64,000 nucleotides of DNA, taken from the NCBI GenBank assembly GCA_039583875.1, contig CM077155.1, forward strand, positions 12,441,046-12,505,045. Direction: 5' to 3'. The notes under the pieces are model-generated. The model saw nothing but the letters and a program-made list of their open reading frames with translations. It was not told the DNA's origin and made no database searches. Positions 1 to 8,772 of the stretch are shown here, one piece after another (position 1 is the stretch's first letter; each line of letters begins with the position of its first letter). The translations under genes were made by a program, and so were the position numbers. The DNA comes from Platanthera guangdongensis (taxonomy: Eukaryota > Streptophyta > Magnoliopsida > Asparagales > Orchidaceae).

Positions 1-430
1 GAGAACTTGGCATACAACTGATTCCTCCTTAGCGTCTCCAAAACCAAAAGAAGATGCTTGAAGTGATCTTCCTCACTCTACAAGTACACCAAAATGTCGT
101 TGATGAAGACAATCACAAAATGGTCCAAGTACTTGCTGAAGGTCCTATTCATCAAATCCATGAACACTGACGGCGCATTGGTCAGCCTAAACGGCATGAC
201 CGTAAACTCGTAATGCCCATATCTTGTACTGAACGTTGTCTTAGGGAACCACTCTCCCTTAACCTCCACTGATAGTACCAAGACTTGAGATCCAACTTCG
301 AGTACACTGTCGACCCGACCAACTGATCAAAGAAGATCATCAATCCGGGGGGATCAGGTACTTGTTCTTTTCCGTCAACTTGTGGAGCTCCCGATAATTA
401 ATACATAGCCTCAAGCTTCCGTCCATCTTC
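1..430 (-). pseudogene. E1 gypsy reverse transcriptase fragment
   Basis: Read on the minus strand, 78-281 encodes the RT palm: a [21 protein letters not shown] stretch, then [14 protein letters not shown], then [12 protein letters not shown]. In Ty3/gypsy RTs the catalytic box is F/YIDD or YVDD; here it is FIND, so one catalytic aspartate has become asparagine. A stop follows VYL, and the continuation SEEDHFKHLLLVLETLRRNQLYAKF is still recognisable down to position 1. Positions 281-430 carry the frameshifted fingers region ([18 protein letters not shown]). The element continues beyond the left edge, so RNase H and integrase are not visible. This is a dead copy; upstream are protease and gag of the same element. 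Confidence 0.85.
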
Positions 431-1130
431 TTAATAAAGAGGGTCGGTGCGTTCCAAGGCGAAGGACTTGGACGTACATACCCTTGCTCCAACAACTTTT
501 AGAAGTTGCACCATCAGCTCCGCCATTTCCTTCGACGCTAGCCGATAAGGAGAGCGTGACACAGGCTTTGCACCCGGTACTAGCTCAATCATGAAATCTG
601 TCTCCCGTTGAGGAGGGGTTCCAGGAAGATCTCTAGGGAACACATCAGGGTACTCCGATACCACTGAAATATTAACCAACGCGGGCTTCGGCTTTGCAAC
701 CCCCACTAGTGTACAGATCAGCTCTGCACCAGTACGAACCGCCTTAACCACCTGAACAGCAGACACCAACGTCTTGCTCGACCTCTTCGAGCCCGTAAAG
801 GTCGTCTCACGACTTGCTCCCAGCTTGACTTCCTTGCTACCACAATCTTTATAGGCTTGCTGCTCGGAGAGCTAGTCCATGTCAAATATAACGTCGAACT
901 CCACCAACGGAAGTAATGATGCTTGCAGATCGTACTCCTGATTCCCAATCCAAAACTAAGCGCAACAGATACTACCCGCGCGCATTGAGCGCCATTGGAC
1001 CATAACACATCCAATTTGTCTCTTACCATCGAAGGAGGTACTCCGACGCGTGAAAACAATTCCTAAATAAAGGAATGTGAAGCTTCGTTCACACGAACAG
1101 TGCTCTCGCCGAATAGACGAAAATCAGAAA
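431..1130 (-). pseudogene. E1 gypsy protease and protease-RT linker, degenerate
   Basis: Positions 431-769 (minus) encode the conserved linker before RT: SEYPDVFPRDLPGTPPQRETDF, then ELVPGAKPVSRSPYRLASKEMAEL. Further upstream, in another frame, LPLVEFDVIFDMD is followed by an in-frame TAG where related Y has W, and then LSEQQAYKDCGSKEVKLGAS. This is the C-terminal half of a retropepsin. The active-site region, DTGASHSF in Y, reads here as NEASHSFI, so the catalytic D-T-G is lost. At least two frameshifts separate the blocks. Gag lies upstream at 1203-2125 and RT downstream at 1-430, the normal gag-PR-RT order. Confidence 0.8.
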
Positions 1131-1202
1131 AATCTTAGCACAAGTAGTTCTAAGCTAACATGCACAAGGGCGACAGGTATTCAAGGCTAAACTGCTATAA
1201 CT

Positions 1203-2125
1203 TTAAACCATACCTGTCGTCACGACAGCATGCTTCTTCTCGGACTTGGGACGTCCGCTCCAACATTCTCGGGCAAAGTGCCCCGGTTTTCCACAAGTGA
1301 AACATGCGCTCGGGGTTCGACCCGTAGTCACCCCAGAAGCACCAGAAGGAGCTTGACCCGAAGTCCTACGCTTCTTATACCATTTTTGATATCCAGACTT
1401 TGAGGTGTTCAGCACTTTGAATGCCGTTTCCTTTGCACTAACCTCCGTGACTGCTCCTGACATAGCTTTCTTACCCTTCTGAGCACCATTCCAACAGTCT
1501 CGGGCAAAGTGCCCTTTCTTTCCACAAGTATGACAAGTGTATGTAGCTTTGCTAGTCGATTTCATAGCCCCTTTCTCCAGCATTCTGCCGGATGCAGCTC
1601 TTATGGGGTTTGTATAGTTCGATACCATGGTCGCTGGTATCATGAGGGTCTTCCTCAAATCTGCCTCCAAAGATCTAGCTGATTCCACCAAGGCTCGGAA
1701 TCACAATAACTTTTGTCCTAGCAGTAGAACTCGTAACTCGGCGCGCAGGCCATTATAAAACCTATCGACTGTAGCTTGCTCATTATCCAACTCGAAGCAT
1801 GGGTAGCGACTTATCATAAGAAATGCTTGCAAGTATTCCTCAACTGTGTGCGCTCCCTGCATTAAATGCATATTCAGCTGCTGCCCCGATGGTCTACCAA
1901 AGGTCATCTACTCCATCACGCCAACCGGCATTGAAGCCACAACATGGGCGCATGGTTGTACATTTCCTCCAAGCTGTGCACCCGTCACAGCGAACACCGC
2001 TTCAACGATCCTTCTAACGGTTTCATACGAAGGAGGAGTCTCAAACACCTCAACGGGCGCACTATACCCCTCAGAAACCGGACATTCTGGCGGTCCAGCA
2101 CCGCTTCTGGTCACCTATAGTGGTA
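1203..2125 (-). pseudogene. E1 gypsy gag with two zinc knuckles, degenerate
   Basis: The N-terminal block (1908-2114) begins TRSGAGPPECPVSEGYSAPVEV, which matches the start of gag in elements Y and TR-GAG. It ends in a stop. The next block (1701-1907) holds the capsid C-terminal part HTVEEYLQAFLMISRY...DRFYNGLRAELR. The last block (1203-1691) has two CCHC knuckles, CHTCGKKGHFARDC and CFTCGKPGHFAREC, each fitting C-X2-C-X4-H-X4-C. Compared with Y, about 110 residues of capsid (the NFNPP to MENEF part) are missing, so there is an internal deletion as well as frameshifts. Y shows only one knuckle. The codon just before the conserved N-terminus is TAG and no nearby in-frame ATG is seen. Confidence 0.85.
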
Positions 2126-2282
2126 CAAAACATCGTTAACCGACCAAATAAAATTGCAAATAGCAATTATAGGAACACGCAGGTTCCTCAAACACGTGTA
2201 TTTTCATTCCTAAGTGGACATTCATGGGTTCTTTTACCGTTATAACGATGACGCACACAATGTGCTCACCACCCCTTAAAAA

Positions 2283-2300
2283 GAATTCGTCCACGAATTC
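2283..2300 (-). promoter_or_regulatory. Leader hairpin between PBS and gag of E1
   Basis: GAATTCGT and ACGAATTC form a perfect 8-bp stem around a 2-nt loop. The hairpin sits between the primer-binding site and gag. The same palindrome is present in the leader of element Y (22691-22708) with a shorter stem and larger loop. A dimerisation or packaging role is an inference from position only. Confidence 0.5.
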
Positions 2301-2318
2301 ATTTTAAGCCCGACCAAA

Positions 2319-2336
2319 ACCAGTAGTCTGATACCA
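2319..2336 (-). promoter_or_regulatory. E1 primer-binding site (tRNA-iMet type, degenerate)
   Basis: Immediately inside the LTR terminus (TGTTACA, then ATT) the minus strand reads TGGTATCAGACTACTGG. The first 10 bases match the plant tRNA-iMet PBS core TGGTATCAGAGC. This fixes the LTR boundary and the minus-strand orientation. Confidence 0.8.
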
Positions 2337-3794
2337 AATTGTAACACCCCCTATACATCGCATAGCATATAGCAGTAGGTCCGGCCGGGGCCCGACGTCG
2401 TATGCCACAGACAGACCGGGTGGTTACTCATGGAAACCATCCAACCAATCATAACGTCCTACACAGAGCATTCTAGCGGAAGCAGTTTATAAGTTGAAAC
2501 AAAGAACCCAACACTAATGCATGAATGTCCACTAGAATAGCCAACCAGGAATGAAGTACATACACCAGTACTGGCCTTAAGGCATTACAAAATGGTTCAC
2601 TTAATGTTACATGATTTTCAAATCACGGCACGCAGGCCGGTCATACATGAATAAAGTAGTAAACACTCCAAAAAGGCCTTCAAGGGCCGGCTTCGCATTT
2701 TGGGCTTTAGCCCGCTATTGACCGCTTGGTTCAGCAGCACCTGCAAGCAACATAACCACCGCACGGTGGCAAACAAAAAGGCAACGGGCAGCAATGATGA
2801 TCAAATTATAACGATCCCGCCCCCGACTCGGGGCGACGATGCTCCTTCCCTGTAATTTTATTAGCACAAGCGAGCAATATAATAATATTCATTACATCAA
2901 AGGCGTAGGCTCAAACGGCCACACACCCCGTGCACTCAGGGCACATTCTCGGTGAACCGGTCGATGTCACGTCAGTTAAAGCCATAGACATTCCGGACTC
3001 ACCACCGCCACTTTGACGGCCAAACTTATGAGCAATTTGTCTTCCCGGCATGGGTCACGACAATTTAAGCCATAGACCGCCGAAGACTCTCATCTATGCC
3101 AATGGCAAGTGCCACGTAACCTTAGGTCTCTTTAACCCGAACGACATAGATATGGGTACGGTTCCATCTAACCCGTGCTCACGTAGCAACGACAATTTAA
3201 GCCATATGCGCAGGTCAAACTTCTCCCGAGTCCCATTTTCGTCACACAATTTCACATAACTCGGTTATGTTCAAGTTGGCTCTCAGGCCTCCATGTTGGC
3301 AAGATCACGCATCAGCCCAGTTTTCCGGGTGCACCTTAGGGTTAATCTCCAAGGCTCCCTGTTGCAATCTATCGTGTATAAAACCCGAAAAACAACCAAT
3401 AGCACGGAGTCTTCTCCGACATTTATGCAATGCAACATCACCGATCCAGACCAACATGTCCGGGTAGGCTTCACACATCATGCATATGTCCGTTCTCGCT
3501 TACGGACTCTAAACAACGGGGACTTCACATATCTACCCGAAGGAATGCCTCCAACTTACCGCAAACTCGTGAGAGCGGGCTTCCTATGCAAAGAAGGAGA
3601 GCTACTCATGCTCAAGAAGAGAATCGTTACCCTTGCATTATTCTTCGGTGCCATGGGAAAGTAAGCGGATGAAAAGCACCGCACTCTCTTCGCCTTCGTG
3701 GATCCGGAGTCGGCTCGCGATTTGGAGCTCCAAAGCTCCTCCAATGGCCAGATCTATCTTCTTCTCCCTTCCTTGGCTCTCCTCTCTCTCTAAG

Positions 3795-3803
3795 CTTTAT
3801 AAA
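3795..3803 (-). promoter_or_regulatory. TATA box of E1 LTR
   Basis: On the minus strand the sequence reads TTTATAAAG, followed by a GA-rich leader. It lies just downstream of the hairpin cluster, as expected for the U3/R junction. No transcription start can be read directly. Confidence 0.5.
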
Positions 3804-4255
3804 GATAAGAACTCATGAAAAGTGAGGGTTTCTAAGGCCCAATCTCGGGTATATCCCGTCAGGAACAACCCCCCGCCGTTGGATCCCAAAATAAAGAAAC
3901 GAATGACTTTGATTCGGGACTGAAATGCCCAATCTAGATCGCACACGGCCTGGCACACGCCCATGTCCAGGGCCGTGTGCCTCATTCGCCGTCAAAATCG
4001 ACTCGCCTGGAACAACACAGGGGTATCGAACACGCCCGTGTTCGACCTGACACGCCCATGTTCCACCTGACATGGTCGTGTGGCCAGTCGTGTACCCCCA
4101 TCGTTTTTCCCCGAAAACAACCCGAGCACTGCATGGGTTCCAGGACACGCCCGTGTCCTTGCCCGTGTCAACTCAACATGCCTGGGCTCCAGGCCGTGTA
4201 CACGGTCTCGACACTCGACATCTAGTCAAGCGAAGATCATCGACCTGATGATACG

Positions 4256-4590
4256 GCCTTGGACACGCCCGTGTCCTAGGCCGTGTGCCTTGTCTCGACA
4301 CATTGTCGAGCAAAGTGTCGACTTCCCGGGACGAGTGTCGACACGGGTCGACACGCCCTGCGACACGCCCGTGTCGCAGGCCGTGTGCCATGTCTCGACA
4401 CTTCGTCGAGCGCAGAGTGTCGACTTCGCGGGCTATGTGTCGACACGAGTCGACATTACCTGCAACACGCCCGTGTTGCAGGCCGTGTGCCATGTCTCGA
4501 CACTTCGTCGATAGCAAAATGTCGACTTCCTGGCTGAGTGTCGACACAAGCTTGACATGCCCTGGGACATGCCCGTTTCCCAGGCCGTGT
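4256..4590 (-). repeat. ~101-bp tandem repeat of hairpin units in E1 U3
   Basis: Four successive units start with a near-perfect hairpin at 4256, 4357, 4459 and 4561 (spacing 101-102 bp). Each is followed by GCCGTGTGCC, CTCGACAC and GTCGAC motifs. Hairpin arms differ between units in a paired way: the 5' arm is CCTGCGACACG at 4357 and CCTGCAACACG at 4459, and the 3' arm changes in step. Further single copies of the ACACGCCCGTGT core lie at about 4041, 4055 and 4145. Confidence 0.85.
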
Positions 4591-4659
4591 GCCTGCAGCC
4601 ATAACCCAAAACTGGCCCAAAACGTCCCCCGTCGATCTTTTGAGTTTTGGGGCGTTACA

Positions 4660-4878
4660 ACGGGCGACCGACCCTAGAGAGGTATACCTTGTGAGACATG
4701 ATTCACAATGTATCCGATGAAAGAAGCTATAAATAAGAGAAAACTGTGTGGCCTGAAAATAGAATCTGCACAAGCCACTAGTCGCCAAGTTTATCCGTCA
4801 AAATCGCCAAGTTGCCAAACCGAAGCTGTGTGAACTGCCTTGTTATTAAATGTTGAGAAAACACCTCTGTCTACTACT
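4660..4878. other. Unassigned flank between E1 and TR-GAG
   Basis: This 0.22-kb segment has no coding potential and no match elsewhere in the window except its copy in the right arm. With 10782-11409 it forms the target into which TR-GAG inserted. A TATA-like GCTATAAATAAG lies near 4727. I cannot say whether it is host DNA or part of another element. Confidence 0.5.
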
Positions 4879-4883
4879 TCAGG

Positions 4884-6963
4884 TGTAACGACTCCACTCG
4901 TCATGTGGCATATAACGGTGGGTCCGGCCGGGGCCCCACGCCATATGTTACAGACAAGCGACGGACTTACTTGTGGAAATCAAAATCTACTCGCATCCTA
5001 ACTCAATCCATTCTAGCGCATCATTTTTAAGTTACCTGAACTCAGCTCAATGAATGTACACTAATACATAAACTCCACATTTATATATCACCACCAGGAA
5101 TGTTTACAACGCACACACACATGGCCTTAAGGCCTTACAGGTTTCTCTTTACAAAAATATAGTTTCGTACATCGGCACACAGGCCGGCCACACATGAAAT
5201 CCAAACACTTCACAATGGCCTTCAAGGGCCTATAGCAGCAGTCCATCCATTCCGCTCATTTCATTTCAAGCAGCAGCACCTGTAATCACATATCCACCCA
5301 AAAGCAGCAAACAAAGTAACGGTCAACTTCAGCTGATCACTTATAACGACCCTACCCCTTTCCCGGGGCAGTGGTTCCTTCCATGTATGCATAGCCATCA
5401 CATAATCTCTATCAATCTAGCAATCACAACCATCTCACAAATGCCGGCATCCACCAGATGCTCCGTGCACTCAGGGCACCTTCTTGGTGTACCGAGTATC
5501 CCAGTCGTACATCACCGATACGAGGTTCTTCACTTGTTGGTTGGTTCAGTTTGATCCTAGTCCACCAGTCCCTTGCTGGCAACATCCCGTCCAAACCACT
5601 CAGAGGTATAACCTCACAGCATTCACAACCAACTAGATCAGATCGACCCACATCATGTGGTGTAGCAAGTTGGGTTATCGCTTCTCCCCAGGCATTACCA
5701 CCAATCGACCCCTCACCTATTTCCTGATCGACCCACCCTTATGGTGTAGTAAGTCGGGTGCTCGCTTACCGGGTCATGCCACCAATCGATCCCTTTCTAT
5801 CTAGATCAACCGACCCTAGTGGTGTAGCATGCTGGGTACTCGCTTCCCATGGTACCAACTGATCTCTCTTCATAACCAGGAGCTTAACCAAAGCCTCCAT
5901 CTATCCATAATCACCATACATATGTTCATTCATTCATTCCACATCGCATAAACCTTTCATAGTATCAAATCCATAGAGTCTTCTCCGGTTTACCCATGAT
6001 CATCACCAATCCAGACTACCCGTCTAGATGGGCTTCACAAAGCATGTCTATGTCATACTCCACACTTCCGGCTCTAGATGCAGACTCCACCAAGGAATCC
6101 CTTATGAGATCCACCTCTTGGTGGAGGATTCCACGCATATGCATAACAGAAGGACTTCGATGTCCGAGAAGGAGATCGTTACCCTCGAAGATCGCTTCGG
6201 TGACATGAAGTAGCCAGATGGAAGTCACCGCCTCGGCTTTCCCTTCACGCATCCGCTCTTGGATCTTCGCTCCGCACTTTGCAGCTCCTCCAGCAGCTAG
6301 CTTTGCTTTCTCCCTTCCTTCCCCTGCTCTCCCTTTCTCTTTCTCTCTCTCTTGGAATCAGAAGAAGAAGGAGAAGATGAAGATGGGCTTTTATCTTCAG
6401 TTCTCGGTCATAATCCACATGGTAGGAGACTGAACCACTGGATCCAAGATCAGGGAAACGAGTGACTCGGATTTACTCAAAAATATCCTGAACACGACCT
6501 GACACGCCTTGTGACATGCCCGTGTCACGGGCCGTGTCACTTAAGCGGCAGATAACCGACTCAAATCCATCTAGTACACAGTCGTGTGAAATGCCCGTGT
6601 CACACCCTACACGCCCGTGTCATACCTGACACGCCCGTGTTCAACACCCGTGTACTTCAAATAGCAAAACACCATCTTATTCGAGCGGGAAATGGCCTTG
6701 GCATACGCCCGTGTCCCAAACCGTGTCCACCAGGACACACCCGTGTCCAGCCAACACATGGATTCCTAGCTACAACCCGCAAAGGACATGCCCTGGGACA
6801 CGCCCGTGTCCCAGGTCGTGTACTCTGCACTCGACGATCGTTGACCGAAATTCGTCGACCGCACACCCAATGACTCAACTCGAGGTGGACACGCCCTGGG
6901 ACACGCCCGTGTCCCAGGCCGTGTCACCCAACAAGAAACCCAAAACTATTTTGGGGTGTTACA
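4884..6963 (-). mobile_element. TR-GAG 3' LTR
   Basis: On the minus strand it starts TGTAACACCCCAAAATAG at 6963, right after the polypurine tract, and ends GTCGTTACA at 4884 next to the TSD. It contains U3 hairpins (6483-6933), a GA-rich block (about 6320-6375) and the shared R/U5 blocks (about 4910-5290). It has an extra repeat copy near 5720-5760 relative to the 5' LTR, which explains most of the 76-bp length difference. Confidence 0.9.
6483..6933 (-). repeat. ACACG-CC-CGTGT hairpin cluster, TR-GAG 3' LTR
   Basis: About a dozen copies of the ACACGCCCGTGT-type palindrome lie within 450 bp. Two (6792-6815 and 6895-6918) have identical 11-bp arms CCTGGGACACG around a CC loop. Compared with the E1 arms CCTGCGACACG, the fifth base has changed from C to G with the matching G-to-C change in the opposite arm. 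A TCGACGATCG motif is interspersed at about 6831-6840. Confidence 0.85.
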
Positions 6964-6978
6964 ATCCTCCCCTCCTTC
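6964..6978 (-). promoter_or_regulatory. TR-GAG polypurine tract
   Basis: On the minus strand GAAGGAGGGGAGGAT abuts the 3' LTR start TGTAACACC. It is preceded by AAGGACGAAATTTTTTTG, a motif also seen before the Y and X 3' LTRs. A purine run here is the expected plus-strand primer for reverse transcription. Confidence 0.88.
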
Positions 6979-7536
6979 AAAAAAATTTCGTCCTTGAAAT
7001 TTGACTCACTCCAATAAGCCACACAACCACTTAATGTTGCATCATTCGCAACTATTCACACGAACAAAACGAGTCGGGTTCAAGCTCAGAGGCCACATCT
7101 TGTCTCACCCCAAGGCATCGCCCCACACAAACAACACAATACATCCAATACATACATTCCTAACTCCCATCTGTGCACATTCAGCCACAAAATTCATAAA
7201 GTGATCGAGAAACAAACACATCACATAGATATATCACAATCACGCGATCACTTACATTTCACAAGTGTGCACCACTATTCCAGCATTTAACATAATATCT
7301 CATATATAGGTACAGTAGTATCATCACCAATCTTCACAGCAGTAGTGCGTCATCATACATATCTCATAGTCACATCATTAAAGTGACATACGACTATTCT
7401 ACGTGTCCTTTCGCTGCTCAGCCGTCTGATTATTTTGCAGATATCGTTTTATCAGCTCTTGGAGTCCCAAGTTAAACACTCGCGGCTGGATTTCACCAAC
7501 GGAGCTTTGCGGCTCTTGCACATCCAAGTTATGCAA
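6979..7536 (-). other. Non-coding spacer between gag and PPT in TR-GAG
   Basis: This 0.56-kb stretch lies where pol would begin in a full element. I see no RT, protease or integrase motif on either strand and no tandem repeat. Confidence 0.6.
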
Positions 7537-8610
7537 TCAAGGTTGCGCCCGGGATGCAGATGACTCAGCCACTGCTTTACCCTTTTCTTCATAGGACGCA
7601 CCTATCTTTTTCTCACTCCCTGCGGGGGCATTCCAACAAAATTTAGCTATGTGTCCTTGCTTCCCGCAATTATAACATATCCGTGTATCGACACGTCCTG
7701 GCCTATAGGTTGCTCCCAAAGAAACAGTCAACGGAGCCCATTCAGCAGGCCTAAACTTTTTCTTATCTCGTCTTCTAAACTCGGATTGCTCCGACTGCGA
7801 CACTTTAAACTCTGGCTTCTCCACGGTCAGTCTCTTCTTCTCTTAGACCCGCTTCATGTCCTTTTCCAGTGCACGAGCTGCATCTACCAATGCTTGGAAG
7901 CCCTGGTTCACCGAACTCGGGAGTACCAATCTCAACTCATCCCGCAGTCCCTCATAAAATCGATTCATCTTTCTCGCTTCCTTCACGAAGGTAGACCCCG
8001 CATAACATCTGAGTCTGGTAAACTCATGCAGGTATGTATCAATATCAGTCTCCCCCTACACTAGACGTTGAAACTCATTCTCCATCTCAATCCGTTGTGA
8101 CACTGACAAATACTTGGCAAGAAACAATCTAGAGAATTCATCCATTGAAACCTCTGCCAAACCTCGACCTGTCAAGTGATGGACCTCCATATCATCTCAC
8201 CACAGTTTCGCATCTCCTTCCAGTAGAAAAGTAGCTAAGGTCACTTTCTGCTCCTCCGCCGACCTGATTGCAGTCAGGATCCTCTTCACTCGAGCAAGCC
8301 AATCTTCCGCCTGCGTTGGGGAAAGCACCCCACCAAACGTAGGTGGATGAAACTCCATAAAGCTTTTCTATGACTCCTTCATTGCTTGCTCCTCCACCAC
8401 AACTGCAACATGCTCTTACCTTGCACCAGTCTGTACTGGTGCTCCTACAGGTCTTGCCTGTCCAGTAGGCTGTGCCTGTAATACTGCAAGTACTGTCTCC
8501 ATCACCACCCGCATGGTCTCTGCCGAAGGTGGCGTAGGTGCTTCAATGGGTGCACACTCTAATCGGACCACTGGGGCTCAGACTGTCCAGAACCACTCCT
8601 CGCCACCTAT
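7537..8610 (-). pseudogene. TR-GAG gag polyprotein, degenerate
   Basis: On the minus strand the N-terminus VARSGSGQSEPQWSD matches the gag start of Y (VTRSGAGQSEPQHSD). Next come LTAIRSAEEQKVTLATFLLE, a stop, DARMWWDDMEVHHLTGRGLAE and SMDEFSRLFLAKYLS. Further on are RFYEGLRDELRLVLPSSVNQGF and ALEKDMKR, the usual plant gypsy retrotransposon-gag block. The last frame (7537-7824) carries one CCHC knuckle CYNCGKQGHIAKFC and then stops at ASRAQP. At least four stops or frameshifts make it non-functional. No pol follows. As in E1, a TAG codon sits directly before the conserved N-terminus. Confidence 0.88.
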
Positions 8611-8751
8611 CTATGCACAAAACACCATTAAGTATCCATTTCATAACGGTAATTATACATTGACTACACACTCACGCACTTTTCGTGCATGAAATACATT
8701 CCTAGTGGACATTCGTGAGTTCAATTATGTTCTCTCCTCCCAAACAATCTA

Positions 8752-8769
8752 AACCTGGCTCTGATACCA
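8752..8769 (-). promoter_or_regulatory. TR-GAG primer-binding site (tRNA-iMet)
   Basis: The minus strand reads TGGTATCAGAGCCAGGTT three bases inside the 5' LTR. The first 12 bases are the plant tRNA-iMet PBS core without mismatch, better preserved than in E1 or Y. Confidence 0.9.
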
Positions 8770-8772
8770 CTT

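Larger units (their letters stand above)
2340..4659 (-). mobile_element. E1 5' LTR (2320 bp, Ty3/gypsy)
   Basis: The LTR is bounded by TGTAACGCCCC at 4659 (minus-strand start) and GTGTTACA at 2340 (end), next to the PBS. It holds U3 with a dense hairpin cluster (about 3935-4620), a TATA box at 3795-3803, a GA-rich stretch after the TATA box, and an R/U5 half (2340-2800) with blocks shared with TR-GAG and Y: a GGCCTTAAGG block, GCAGGCCGG and a GGCCTTCAAGGGCC block. The partner LTR lies outside the window. The flanking 5 bp outside the LTR are ACGGG (4660-4664), half of the expected TSD. Confidence 0.88.

Noticed and set aside
3977..4677. Arg/Pro/Cys-rich open frames (TRPCPRPC-, HGRVPGRV-like repeats) on both strands, also in 6586-7004, 10279-10905 and the right arm
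   Set aside because: They are translations of the ACACGCCCGTGT hairpin arrays inside LTRs, present in several frames at once. No start context, domain or conservation independent of the DNA repeat.
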